A stretch of 9,110 nucleotides of DNA from CAYRGG01 sp964423745 (GCA_964423745.1 CAYRGG010000104.1:1-9110), one strand, 5' to 3'. Shown: positions 1-7,590, numbered from the stretch's first letter. Numbers and translations are program-made. The notes: generated by a model from the sequence alone, not told the origin.

Positions 1-27
1 AGCATACCTCAGTAGCTTCATCATTGG

Positions 28-46
28 AATCCTAAAAATTAGGATT
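28..46 (-). terminator. AT-rich hairpin downstream of the DUF2945 gene
   Basis: A perfect 8-bp inverted repeat, AATCCTAA (28-35) and TTAGGATT (39-46), is separated by three bases. It lies about 50 bp past the stop of the minus-strand DUF2945 gene, where a transcript end would be expected. On the minus strand the stem is followed by CCAATG rather than a run of T, so it is not a classical intrinsic terminator. The terminator call comes from position and symmetry only. Confidence 0.3.
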
Positions 47-93
47 GGTATTAGTTCTTAAAAACTGTATCTTTAAATTATTCAGACAAAATA

Positions 94-300
94 TTAGTTT
101 AATTCAGAGTTAGATTTAAGAACCCGATTACCATCATCCTGCTCTATGAGATAAGCGGGATTATCGTTATCGGCATTCCGCACTATCTCACTACCTTTAA
201 TAGTTTTGCTCACTTTCTTAGTGTAAATCTGTTTAATCACACCTTCAGCAGTACCGTTGCCCCAATTCCAACTGACTTTATCACCCACTTGTTTTGCCAT
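94..300 (-). CDS. DUF2945 family small protein (tudor-like domain)
   Basis: A 68-residue protein matching the DUF2945 family, which some databases call 'hypervirulence-associated protein, TUDOR domain'. The visible family pattern is an N-terminal GDKVSW, then a GxxxGVIKQIYTKK strand, a lysine-rich middle, then DNDNPAYLIEQDDG and a hydrophilic end. The fold is expected to be a small SH3/tudor-like beta barrel; its biochemical role is not established. I place the start at 300 rather than at the upstream in-frame ATG (312), because GGAG (307-310) lies 6 bases before ATG 300 and would be inside the longer reading. The gene begins 15 bp after the topoisomerase stop, so the two are probably co-transcribed. 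No signal peptide or membrane segment is visible, so it is probably cytoplasmic. Confidence 0.85.
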   Translation of the reverse strand: MAKQVGDKVSWNWGNGTAEGVIKQIYTKKVSKTIKGSEIVRNADNDNPAYLIEQDDGNRVLKSNSELN

Positions 301-315
301 ACATAGCTCCATAAA

Positions 316-1362
316 TCAGTTAATCACATCCAGCACTAATTTTTCCGCCGCCGAATGACCATGGCGAGATTTGGCATCCCTATAATTTGCCAACTCCGGC
401 AGGGTTTGTTGGTCAATCAAACGCATTACTTCAGGATGCACATAGTAATTCCTGCAGATAGCAGGTGTATTACCCAATTCATCGGCTACTAACCGGATCA
501 ATATATTCGTAAATTTCTTTTTTGGCGTCTGGGACTTTTGCTCAAGGGCATCGGGATAACACTCCACTGCTAAGCGGGTGGCTACCCAGGTTCTAAAATC
601 TTTGCTGGTAAATTCAGCCTGCATCACGTCTTGGATATATCCATTAATATCTTCACTATCTATGTTGCGCCAGCTACCCGCCTTAGCTTGATAGCGAAAA
701 AGCTCATAGCCGGGATGTTCCGCACTGCGTTTAATCAGTTTAACCAGCTCATCATCTTCAATCATGACATGACGTTCTTGATGGCTCTTGCCTTTAAAGT
801 GAAACAGTAACGCTTCATCCTCCACCACTAAATGTTTGCGCCGTAGGGTGGAGAGTCCATAGGATTTATTTTCTTTCGCATAGCGGGCGTTACCGATACG
901 GATACCGGTTTCATCCAGGATCAAAACCATTAAAGCCAATATCTTTTCTTTACGCCATCCTCCCTTAACCACTTGTCTATGACAAGCTTGGCGAATACGG
1001 GGTAGTTGTCTGCCAAAATCTACCATGCGAGCAAATTTCTCACGTTGGCGTTGGCGTTCCCATTCCGAGTGATAGATGTATTGCTTGCGCCCCTTTTGAT
1101 CCCGCCCTATGGCTTGGATGTGGCCATCCTCCCATTTGCAGATCATAACCTCATTCCACATGAGTGGGATAACGAGCGACTTTAACCGGCGTAGTAGTCT
1201 AGGATCAGTAATTTTTTGGTCTTGTTCATCATAATATTGAAAACCTTTGCCGTATTTCTTTCGGCTTATACACAGCCCAGATTCATCTATTAGTTTAAGG
1301 TTTTCCAAATTGCCACGTCTCGTGGAAGTTTCATTTATTGAGCTTACGCACAACTTACCCAC
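316..1362 (-). CDS. Type IB DNA topoisomerase (eukaryote/poxvirus-like)
   Basis: A bacterial topoisomerase IB of about 348 residues. The enzyme relaxes positive and negative supercoils through a 3'-phosphotyrosyl intermediate without ATP. The N-terminal DNA-binding part shows the family signature VIPLMWNEVMIC followed by GHIQAIGRDQKGRKQY (about residues 64-95). The catalytic domain shows TGIRIGN (Arg155), FKGKS (Lys192), KDFRTW (Arg257) and the tyrosine segment CRNYYVHPEV, where Tyr307 before VHP is the likely nucleophile. The vaccinia-type active-site His is Asn here (LGNTP, 297-299), which I believe is common in bacterial members. The start is uncertain: GTG at 1362 abuts the palindromic element and has no good ribosome site; TTG at 1353 or 1308 would also leave the domain intact, since clear homology begins near residue 23. 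It is followed 15 bp later by the DUF2945 gene. Confidence 0.9.
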   Translation of the reverse strand: MGKLCVSSINETSTRRGNLENLKLIDESGLCISRKKYGKGFQYYDEQDQKITDPRLLRRLKSLVIPLMWNEVMICKWEDGHIQAIGRDQKGRKQYIYHSEWERQRQREKFARMVDFGRQLPRIRQACHRQVVKGGWRKEKILALMVLILDETGIRIGNARYAKENKSYGLSTLRRKHLVVEDEALLFHFKGKSHQERHVMIEDDELVKLIKRSAEHPGYELFRYQAKAGSWRNIDSEDINGYIQDVMQAEFTSKDFRTWVATRLAVECYPDALEQKSQTPKKKFTNILIRLVADELGNTPAICRNYYVHPEVMRLIDQQTLPELANYRDAKSRHGHSAAEKLVLDVIN

Positions 1363-1479
1363 AAGCAGGACTTTCGTAGCTCGTGAAAGAGGTGACTGCG
1401 GCCTGGATGGCCGCAGTCAAGCCTGCGAAGCAGGACGTATTTACCGCGTCCTCTGGAATGAGCTAGGTAAGTCCTGCTT
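1363..1479. repeat. 117-bp imperfect palindrome with cloverleaf folding potential (MITE/REP-like)
   Basis: The outer arms are 1363-1382 and 1460-1479, 20 bp each with 18 of 20 positions complementary; the outermost 11 bp (AAGCAGGACTT) pair perfectly. Inside, AGAGG (1388-1392) pairs with CCTCT (1450-1454). That stem encloses a perfect 11-bp hairpin (1393-1403 with 1409-1419, loop TGGAT), a second hairpin CCTGC-GAA-GCAGG (1422-1434), and a weak third ACG/CGT (1435-1437 with 1447-1449). An alternative pairing is AGGACG (1432-1437) with CGTCCT (1447-1452). The element fills almost exactly the gap between the DJ-1 stop and the topoisomerase start. No transposase lies inside it and no obvious target-site duplication flanks it. 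It could be a miniature mobile palindrome or a structured leader RNA. Confidence 0.75.
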
Positions 1480-1482
1480 ATT

Positions 1483-2064
1483 TTAAATACTAATTTCCGT
1501 ACCCAAAACTTTCAAAAATTCCCCCAACCAACGGGGATGGGCAGGCCAAGCGGGTGCAGTTACTAAGTTACCGTCGGTCACGGCGCTATCGACGGGAATG
1601 TCGGCATATTCGCCTCCCGCCAAACGTACTTCTGGGGCACAGGCTGGATAGGCAGAGACCCGTCTACCCCGGATAACATCAGCTGCCGCCAACAATTGCG
1701 CCCCGTGACAGATGGCGGCAATGGGTTTATTCACCTCAGCAAAGTAGCGGACAATCTGAATCACCTGTTCGTTTAACCGCAAATATTCCGGCGCTCGTCC
1801 CCCAGCGATGACCAAAGCATCATAATCCGAGGCATCTACCTCATCGAAACTGGCATTAAGGGTAAAACGATGACCTGGCTTTTCAGAATAGGTTTGATCG
1901 CCTTCGAAATCGTGGATAGCGGTTTTTACGGTTTCGTTTGCCTTTTTATCAGGACATACCACATCTACGTTATGACCCACCATTTGAAGAGCCTGGAAAG
2001 GCACCATGATTTCATAGTCTTCCCCAAAGTCCCCGACCAACATAAGAATTTGCTTTGCGGACAT
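1483..2064 (-). CDS. DJ-1/PfpI family protein (class I glutamine amidotransferase-like)
   Basis: A 193-residue single-domain DJ-1/PfpI protein. The nucleophile elbow AICHGAQLLAAADVI places the reactive cysteine at Cys119 with His120 next to it. The N-terminal GDFGEDYE supplies the conserved acidic partner (Glu15 or Glu18), and VIAGGRAPEYLR (about 85-96) is the family's Gly-rich loop. The C-terminal run SAYPACAPEVRLAGGEY, then DGNLVTAPAWPAHPRWL, resembles the plant DJ-1D/YLS5-type subgroup. Members have been described as proteases, glyoxalase III or protein/nucleotide deglycases; sequence alone does not decide between them, though a role in handling reactive carbonyls is plausible. The ATG at 2064 is well supported by a consensus Shine-Dalgarno site. 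No signal peptide is seen. The gene diverges from apt. Confidence 0.88.
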   Translation of the reverse strand: MSAKQILMLVGDFGEDYEIMVPFQALQMVGHNVDVVCPDKKANETVKTAIHDFEGDQTYSEKPGHRFTLNASFDEVDASDYDALVIAGGRAPEYLRLNEQVIQIVRYFAEVNKPIAAICHGAQLLAAADVIRGRRVSAYPACAPEVRLAGGEYADIPVDSAVTDGNLVTAPAWPAHPRWLGEFLKVLGTEISI

Positions 2065-2070
2065 GCGCTC

Positions 2071-2077
2071 ACCTCCT
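2071..2077 (-). promoter_or_regulatory. Strong ribosome binding site for the DJ-1/PfpI gene
   Basis: AGGAGGT on the minus strand, 6 bases before ATG 2064. It is the strongest Shine-Dalgarno sequence I saw in the window and fixes the start codon. It suggests efficient translation. Confidence 0.8.
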
Positions 2078-2106
2078 CTTCATAAAATCACTAACAGCAC
2101 TTTGCT

Positions 2107-2112
2107 AGTATA
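2107..2112 (-). promoter_or_regulatory. Possible -10 element for the DJ-1/PfpI transcript
   Basis: TATACT on the minus strand, a 5/6 match to TATAAT, lies about 43 bp before the DJ-1 start. No convincing -35 box is found 16-18 bp upstream, where the sequence is ATTATC or close to it. This is therefore only a candidate. Confidence 0.25.
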
Positions 2113-2238
2113 GTGGTTTGTGGACTCTAGATAATCCATAAGGTTCCAAAGGTTTTAGGATCTCAAAAATCCTTTAAGTCCTACCATCGAGACAGTTAAT
2201 AAACTGAGACAATGGTGCTGCGTAGTCCATATTTATAC

Positions 2239-2267
2239 GTGACGATCAGTCATCCCTCCATTATAGT
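2239..2267 (+). promoter_or_regulatory. Candidate sigma-70 promoter for apt
   Basis: GTGACG (2239-2244, 4/6 to TTGACA) is followed after exactly 17 bp by TATAGT (2262-2267, 5/6 to TATAAT). It sits about 57 bp before the apt ATG. The rest of the 259-bp divergent spacer (2065-2323) contains a short direct repeat AAGGTT (2140-2145 and 2149-2154), a small stem AGGAT/ATCCT (2157-2161 and 2169-2173) and CAGTT/AACTG (2193-2197 and 2202-2206). None is strong enough to call an operator. Confidence 0.4.
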
Positions 2268-2323
2268 TAGCGATCGTTTTAGAAAAGCTTCATAAAGAGA
2301 CACTTCCATCCTTGGATTATTTT

Positions 2324-2869
2324 ATGACTGCAACGAACTCCATGTCCCTAGAAGCATGTATTGCACGCATCCGCAATATCCACGATTTCCCAAAACCGGG
2401 TATCGTATTCAAGGATATTACCCCGCTTTTGAGTAGCGGCGCACATTTTCATAGTATCGTTAATTACATGGCCGAATTGTGCGAGCATGAAGGACTACAA
2501 GCGGATGTGTTGGCCTGTCCCGAGGCGCGGGGTTTCATCTTTGGCGCGGCGCTCGCTTATCGGCTTGGGGTAGGTTTTGTACCCATTAGAAAACCCAATA
2601 AATTACCCCATCATAAAGCGCGGGTGGAATATGACCTGGAGTACGGCAGCGATGCCGTGGAAATGCATAAAGATGCCATTACACCGGGTCAGCGGGTGAT
2701 GCTGGTGGATGATTTATTGGCTACAGGCGGCACCATGGCCGCCTGCGCACGCTTAGTGGAAGATAACGGCGCCCCTGTGGTAGGTTGCGTGTTTTTATTA
2801 GAACTGATGGCCCTTAAAGGACGCGAAAAGCTGCTTCCCTTTGCTACCTATTCGTTAATAACGATGTAA
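2324..2869 (+). CDS. apt: Adenine phosphoribosyltransferase
   Basis: Converts adenine and PRPP to AMP and pyrophosphate, the one-step cytoplasmic adenine salvage reaction. The 181-residue protein aligns along its whole length with E. coli Apt (183 residues). It shows DFPKPGIVFKDITPLL (about 21-36), the PEARGFIFGAALA segment (66-78), GFVPIRKPNKLP, EYDLEYGSD and the PRPP-binding loop VMLVDDLLATGGT (125-137) with its two aspartates. The start at ATG 2324 is preceded by GGA 7 bases upstream and gives the usual length. A TTG at 2312 and an ATG at 2342 are in frame but less well supported. The C-terminus is about two residues shorter than in E. coli and ends ATYSLITM. The gene has its own likely promoter and ends 11 bp from the convergent glk stop, with no visible terminator between them. 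Confidence 0.95.
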   Translation: MTATNSMSLEACIARIRNIHDFPKPGIVFKDITPLLSSGAHFHSIVNYMAELCEHEGLQADVLACPEARGFIFGAALAYRLGVGFVPIRKPNKLPHHKARVEYDLEYGSDAVEMHKDAITPGQRVMLVDDLLATGGTMAACARLVEDNGAPVVGCVFLLELMALKGREKLLPFATYSLITM

Positions 2870-2880
2870 CGACCAGGCAT

Positions 2881-3831
2881 CTAAAAAGCCATTGCCACAC
2901 CGCGCAGGGCTGGATTGACAGCCGTAATCACATAGGTAGGGATTGCAGCCATATAGGATTTAAACCGGCCCATAGCTTCAAAACGGGCGCGAAATGCGGA
3001 TTGTTCGAAAAAATCACCCAGCTGGGGCACAATACCACCCCCGATGTAAATACCCCCCTTGGCGCCCAGGGTAATCGCCAAGTTACCCGCCACTGAACCT
3101 AAGCCTGCGCAAAAAATGTCTAGGGTCTCTACACACAGGGGGCAACTGCGGGCTAGCGCACGCCCCGTGATTTGAGCCGGCGATAAATCCTGGGCCACTA
3201 TCCCTTCCAAGACCGCTAAGGCGCGATAAATATTAACTAAACCCGGCCCGGAAAACAGCCGTTCTGCAGAGACATGGCCAAATTGCTCGCGCAACAAACC
3301 AATAATTTTCCATTCCCGTTCGGTGGTTGGTGCAAAGGTGACATGTCCCCCCTCGCTTTGCAGCGGAATCCAGCGAACGTCTGACCAAACAAGACCTGAA
3401 ACGCCCAATCCCGTACCAGGACCCAGCAAACCGATAGCTGCATCAGCCACCGCGGCGCCACCCCCCGTCTGGCGAATTTCTTGCGCTTCTAGATGAGGTA
3501 ACACCAAGGCCAGAGCAGTGAAGTCATTGACCAACAAAAGCCGTTCCAGACCTAGGGCTTCTCGAAGCTCTCTAATGGAAAAGGACCACCGGGGATTATT
3601 GGTAAACGTCACTTCATCGCCGGTGATGGGCATGGCCACCGCTAAGGCGGCTTGTTGCGGACGCGGTTCCGGGACGTCTTGCAAATAGGCTGCGATGGCG
3701 GTCCTCAGCTTAGGATAGTCAGCGCACGACAATACCTGTTCTGCATAAGGTCGACTATCTTCTCGAACCAAAGCAAAGCGGGCATTAGTACCGCCAATAT
3801 CGGCAATTAGGCGCGGGCTATCACTGGACAT
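2881..3831 (-). CDS. glk: Glucokinase (ROK-independent, E. coli Glk type)
   Basis: Phosphorylates glucose to glucose-6-phosphate with ATP in the cytoplasm. The 316-residue product is close to E. coli Glk (321). The N-terminal phosphate loop is ADIGGTNARFAL (10-21). NNPRW (78-82) and VNDFTALAL (101-109) follow, with Asp103 the expected catalytic base. Then come GPGTGLGVSGL (137-147), SEGGHVTF with Glu160 and His163 for glucose contact, SAERLFSGPGL with Glu190, and a C-terminal GGIYIGGGIVPQ. The start ATG 3831 lies 21 bp after the pgm stop, so the gene is probably co-transcribed with pgm. The nearest AGGA (3846-3849) is 14 bases from the ATG, longer than usual, so translation may depend on coupling to pgm. 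Together with Pgm it converts free glucose to glucose-1-phosphate. Confidence 0.95.
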   Translation of the reverse strand: MSSDSPRLIADIGGTNARFALVREDSRPYAEQVLSCADYPKLRTAIAAYLQDVPEPRPQQAALAVAMPITGDEVTFTNNPRWSFSIRELREALGLERLLLVNDFTALALVLPHLEAQEIRQTGGGAAVADAAIGLLGPGTGLGVSGLVWSDVRWIPLQSEGGHVTFAPTTEREWKIIGLLREQFGHVSAERLFSGPGLVNIYRALAVLEGIVAQDLSPAQITGRALARSCPLCVETLDIFCAGLGSVAGNLAITLGAKGGIYIGGGIVPQLGDFFEQSAFRARFEAMGRFKSYMAAIPTYVITAVNPALRGVAMAF

Positions 3832-3852
3832 GAGTTTTTAATCTTAATCCTA

Positions 3853-5487
3853 TCAAGTAATGACGCTGGGCGCCGTGCGACCGGTGCATCCGCGAATGTC
3901 AGCAATGCTATCGGCAATCTGAATAAGCTCCGCCAGGGCTGTTTGCGGATCTTGATGGTGAAGCTCGGGGTTGGATTCATGATTTTCTACATACACCCGT
4001 AAGGTGGCGCCCTGGGTACCGGTACCGGACAGTCGGTAAACAATACGTCCGCCCCCTTGGAAAAACACTCGAATACCCTGCTGGTGACTTACGCTATTGT
4101 CTACAGAATCTGTATAGCTGAAATCGTCTCCCTTTTCCACTTGAAAACCACCAAACCGCCGCCCGGCTAGGGTTCCCACGGTACGCCGTAGGTTTTCCAT
4201 CAACTCAGCCGCGTGGTCTGCATCTACGCCTTCGTAGTCATGGCGCGTGTAAAAATTGCGACCAAAGCGTTGCCAATGGCTGGTGACAATGGAGGCCACC
4301 GATTCATTGCGTACCGCCAAAATATTTAGCCAAAACAGAACTGCCCAGAGACCATCTTTCTCCCGGACATGATTGGAGCCTGTGCCGAAGCTTTCTTCAC
4401 CGCATAAGGTAATTTGATCCGTATCGAGCAGATTGCCAAAGAACTTCCATCCGGTGGGCGTTTCAAAACAGGGAATGCCCTGGGCTTCAGCCACCCGATC
4501 CACCGCTTGGCTGGTGGGCATGGAACGCGCTACGCCATTCAAGCCTTGCGCATAACCGGGAACCAAATGGGCATTCGCCGCCAATATCGCTAGGCTATCG
4601 CTGGGGGTTACATAAAAGTGGGAACCCAACACCATATTGCGATCGCCATCGCCGTCGGAAGCAGCGCCAAAATCCGGGGCGTTGTTGCCATATAGCAACT
4701 CCACCAAGTCGTGGGCATGGACTAGATTCGGGTCTGGATGAGCACCGCCAAAATCGGGGAGTGGCTCGCCCCGCATCACTGTGCCTGGTAAGGCGCCTAA
4801 ACGATCCTCTAGGATAACGCGGGCATAGGGACCCGTTATGGCGTTCATGGCATCGAAGCGCATGGTGAACCGACCGTCGGTGAGAAAAGCATGCAATTGA
4901 TCAAAATCGAATAGATGACTCATTAACTCGGCGTATTCGGCCACCGGATCGATGACTTCTATGGTCAGCGCACCGAGCTGCGTCTCTCCTAAGCGATCAA
5001 GATCAATATCATCTGCCACCAGAATCTTGTATTCATGAATTTGCTGGCTTCGTGCATAGATGGCATTTGTGAGTGTTTCCGGCGCTGGACCCCCATTGCC
5101 AGTATTGTATTTGATACCGAAATCTTCTTCCGGCCCACCGGGGTTATGGCTTGCCGACAAAATGATGCCACCGAAGGCTTTGTGTTTACGGATGACAGAA
5201 GACGCCGCGGGAGTCGACAACAACCCGCCCTGTCCCACCAAGACGCGGCCAAAGCCGTTTGCCGCCGCCATTTTTAGGATAATCTGCAAGGCGTCACGGT
5301 TGTAGAAGCGACCATCCCCACCCACCACCAAGGTTTGACCTTGGTAGTTTTCTAAGGTATCGAAGATGGACTGGACGAAGTTTTCTAAATAATGCGCTTG
5401 TTGAAAAACCCGCACTTTTTTACGCAGGCCCGAGGTGCCCGGTTTTTGCCCCTCAAAGGGTTGCGTAGGAATCGTTTTAATGGTCAT
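3853..5487 (-). CDS. pgm: Alpha-D-glucose phosphate-specific phosphoglucomutase
   Basis: Interconverts glucose-1-phosphate and glucose-6-phosphate, linking glycolysis to glycogen and nucleotide-sugar synthesis. The 544-residue protein has the eukaryote/Agrobacterium-type layout. The N-terminus is QKPGTSGLRKKV. The phosphoserine loop LSASHNPGG places the active Ser at 113. The Mg-binding DGDGDR is at 278-283, the sugar-recognition loop CGEESFGTGSNH at 362-373, and the C-terminal phosphate loop RLSGTGTQGATLR at 485-497. I choose ATG 5487 because the protein then starts MTIKTIPTQPF, as family members do, with GAGA 5 bases upstream. An in-frame ATG at 5532 would add 15 unconserved residues and has no properly spaced ribosome site. 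The gene lies between eamA (97 bp upstream) and glk (21 bp downstream). Confidence 0.95.
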   Translation of the reverse strand: MTIKTIPTQPFEGQKPGTSGLRKKVRVFQQAHYLENFVQSIFDTLENYQGQTLVVGGDGRFYNRDALQIILKMAAANGFGRVLVGQGGLLSTPAASSVIRKHKAFGGIILSASHNPGGPEEDFGIKYNTGNGGPAPETLTNAIYARSQQIHEYKILVADDIDLDRLGETQLGALTIEVIDPVAEYAELMSHLFDFDQLHAFLTDGRFTMRFDAMNAITGPYARVILEDRLGALPGTVMRGEPLPDFGGAHPDPNLVHAHDLVELLYGNNAPDFGAASDGDGDRNMVLGSHFYVTPSDSLAILAANAHLVPGYAQGLNGVARSMPTSQAVDRVAEAQGIPCFETPTGWKFFGNLLDTDQITLCGEESFGTGSNHVREKDGLWAVLFWLNILAVRNESVASIVTSHWQRFGRNFYTRHDYEGVDADHAAELMENLRRTVGTLAGRRFGGFQVEKGDDFSYTDSVDNSVSHQQGIRVFFQGGGRIVYRLSGTGTQGATLRVYVENHESNPELHHQDPQTALAELIQIADSIADIRGCTGRTAPSVIT

Positions 5488-5510
5488 AGATTTCTCAGAG
5501 GTCTCGGTTA

Positions 5511-5557
5511 ATGCCGTAGGGTTAGGAGTCATTCCCTGGTGAGAGTCCTGACGGCAT
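5511..5557 (-). promoter_or_regulatory. Imperfect leader hairpin upstream of pgm
   Basis: ATGCCGT (5511-5517) pairs with ACGGCAT (5551-5557). Inside it AGGAGTC (5524-5530) pairs with GAGTCCT (5543-5549) at 6 of 7 positions, around a 12-base loop, leaving an asymmetric bulge of 6 versus 1 bases. If transcription begins at the extended -10 just upstream, this would sit at the very 5' end of the pgm message, where it could stabilise or regulate it. It has no T-run and does not look like an intrinsic terminator of eamA. Confidence 0.3.
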
Positions 5558-5558
5558 A

Positions 5559-5567
5559 ATCATAACA
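5559..5567 (-). promoter_or_regulatory. Candidate extended -10 promoter for pgm-glk
   Basis: On the minus strand TGT is followed by TATGAT, giving the TGn extended -10 pattern and a 5/6 match to TATAAT. It lies just after the eamA stop and about 72 bp before the chosen pgm ATG. The -35 position (TAGTGA with 17-bp spacing) is poor, which an extended -10 can tolerate. It would allow pgm-glk expression independent of eamA. Confidence 0.35.
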
Positions 5568-5584
5568 GTCGTTACCTTAGTTCA

Positions 5585-6433
5585 CTAGCGCCGCAGTGAA
5601 CCCATATAAATGGCCAGCAAAGCCAACACAGCCCCACTCCCTTCGAGAAGGGTAAAACGCCTCGCGAAGAAAGCGATATCCCAAACGAATGAAAACGTGG
5701 GCTGTAACAATAGAATTAACCCTGTTTGTGCAGCACCTACCTTAGTGATACCCCGGGAGATCATCATCCAACCTAACACCTGGGCGACGATGCCGTAGGC
5801 GATTAGAATACCGGCATCCTGCCAAGTAGGGATGGCTAAACTTTGCTTTTCCAAACTAGCCAATCCGGCTAATAGGAGAGCGCAATAAAATGAAATCAAA
5901 GCCATAATGCCCAAAGACGATGGCCCAATTTCGCTCACCCGAGAAGCACGTAAAGAAAGAATATACGCTGCGTAGCAAAACGCAGTGAGCAATCCCAGCA
6001 CAATGCCCGTGCGGTAATCTTTTGGTAAAGAAGACCAATCCACACCGATTAGCAAGCCAAGCCCTAATATGGCCAGAGGAATGGAAAGCGCAATTTCCCA
6101 GCGCAGAGGGTCGCGAAACCAAAACAACCCAGCCAAAGCCAGCAGAAAAACTTGAAAGTTTGCCAACAAAGTCGCAAGCCCTGGACCAACAAACACAATA
6201 CTGCGGTGCCAAAAGAATAAATCGCCTGCGAAGCAGAGGGCCGCAAAAACAATAACACTAGCAGTCCGCCATCCAAACCAAATAGGCTCACGCTTAATAA
6301 ATACAATGACCACCAGCACAAGAGCGCCGAAAAACATTCGATAAAAAGCTGAAACTGTCGGCTCAACGGTGGTCAACTTTACGAATACCGCTGAAAAGCT
6401 GATGATAATGGCGCCGACAATGAGTTCTAACAT
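5585..6433 (-). CDS. EamA/DMT-superfamily membrane transporter
   Basis: A 282-residue, very hydrophobic inner-membrane protein with the two-repeat EamA (drug/metabolite transporter) architecture. About ten membrane segments can be read, with the two halves meeting near residue 140 at a short polar stretch (DWSSLPKDYRTG). The first repeat has the typical SFSAVFVKL...SAFYRMFFGALVL start and the FWHRSIVFVGPGLATLLANFQVFLLAL helix pair. The second has the equivalent ISRGITKVGAAQTGLILLLQPTFSFVWD. Substrates in this superfamily range from amino acids and purines to sugar phosphates and cannot be read from sequence. The ATG at 6433 has only a weak GGA upstream. It precedes pgm by 97 bp on the same strand, possibly in one transcript, and diverges from the nitrate-reductase-like fragment gene. 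Confidence 0.88.
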   Translation of the reverse strand: MLELIVGAIIISFSAVFVKLTTVEPTVSAFYRMFFGALVLVVIVFIKREPIWFGWRTASVIVFAALCFAGDLFFWHRSIVFVGPGLATLLANFQVFLLALAGLFWFRDPLRWEIALSIPLAILGLGLLIGVDWSSLPKDYRTGIVLGLLTAFCYAAYILSLRASRVSEIGPSSLGIMALISFYCALLLAGLASLEKQSLAIPTWQDAGILIAYGIVAQVLGWMMISRGITKVGAAQTGLILLLQPTFSFVWDIAFFARRFTLLEGSGAVLALLAIYMGSLRR

Positions 6434-6515
6434 GGAGCGAGTCCAGACGATAGCCTAGATGGCATGGTTCAGCGAAGGGTTTGCCATACCCTATTCTCTA
6501 TTTGGGAGTCTCAAC

Positions 6516-7241
<726 letters not shown>

Positions 7242-7252
7242 AAATTGAACAA

Positions 7253-7282
7253 AACGACTTACAATTATTAAAATGAGTCGTT
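7253..7282. promoter_or_regulatory. Inverted repeat next to the Phd/VapC promoter (possible operator or hairpin)
   Basis: AACGACT (7253-7259) and AGTCGTT (7276-7282) form a perfect 7-bp inverted repeat around 16 bases, just after the stop of the NasA-C-like gene. The right arm overlaps the candidate -35 of the toxin-antitoxin promoter. Phd-family antitoxins usually repress their own operon at palindromes, so this is a candidate operator. It could instead be a weak 3' hairpin of the preceding gene, though no T-run follows. Confidence 0.3.
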
Positions 7283-7309
7283 GCACACGATAGTGAAACT
7301 TCCTACAAT
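7281..7309 (+). promoter_or_regulatory. Candidate promoter of the Phd/VapC operon
   Basis: TTGCAC (7281-7286, TTG conserved) is followed after 17 bp by TACAAT (7304-7309, 5/6 to TATAAT), about 41 bp before the antitoxin ATG. Four ACTA words follow in the leader (7323-7340). Confidence 0.4.
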
Positions 7310-7350
7310 GGCTGAATAGTTGACTAGACTAACTAAACTAAGGCCATTTT

Positions 7351-7590
7351 ATGAAAATTGTCAACATGCATGACGCTAAAACCCGCCTTTCCCAATTAGT
7401 GGAGAAGGCTGCCAACGGCGAACCCTTTGTTATTGCTAAGGCGGGAAAGCCGATGGCTCGGGTAGTTGCGGTGGATAGCCCCGTCTCCGGGAAACAGCGT
7501 CGGTTAGGCTTTTTGCAGGGTCAGGTTACTGTACCAGAGGACTTTGACCGCATGGCAGAGCAGGAGATCGCCAAGCTGTTTGGTGGTTAA
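7351..7590 (+). CDS. Type II antitoxin, Phd/YefM family
   Basis: A 79-residue prevent-host-death (Phd/YefM) antitoxin. The N-terminal DNA-binding region MKIVNMHDAKTRLSQLVEKA is followed by GEPFVIAKAGKPMARVVAV, both typical of the family. The C-terminal tail (RRLGFLQGQ, then VPEDFDRMAEQEIAKLFGG) is the part that normally becomes ordered on binding and blocks the toxin active site; this ending is common in antitoxins paired with PIN-domain toxins. AAGG (7340-7343) lies 7 bases before the ATG. The stop is one base from the vapC ATG, so the two are translationally coupled and should form a neutralising complex. Autorepression of the upstream promoter is expected from the family. Confidence 0.93.
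   Translation: MKIVNMHDAKTRLSQLVEKAANGEPFVIAKAGKPMARVVAVDSPVSGKQRRLGFLQGQVTVPEDFDRMAEQEIAKLFGG

Noticed and set aside
1247..1486. A 79-codon plus-strand open frame across the topoisomerase 5' end and the palindrome
   Set aside because: It has no family resemblance, overlaps the conserved topoisomerase N-terminus and the palindromic element, and has no ribosome site; it is a shadow frame.
4989..5305. Several open frames of 80-90 codons on both strands inside pgm
   Set aside because: They lie entirely within the strongly conserved pgm frame and show no recognisable domain.
6224..6236. A 13-base match (GCCTGCGAAGCAG) between the eamA coding region and the palindromic element (1421-1433), suggesting a second copy
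   Set aside because: The match stops at 13 bases, no arms surround it, and one such match is expected by chance in a window of this size.
6459..6515. Longer N-terminus for the NasA-C-like protein beginning at ATG 6459
   Set aside because: No Shine-Dalgarno site precedes it and the added 19 residues resemble nothing, while GTG 6516 has GGGAG at good spacing.
7322..7340. Four ACTA words in the antitoxin leader as regulatory iterons
   Set aside because: The spacing is irregular (5, 4 and 5 bases) and the words are only 4 bases long, so chance is adequate.
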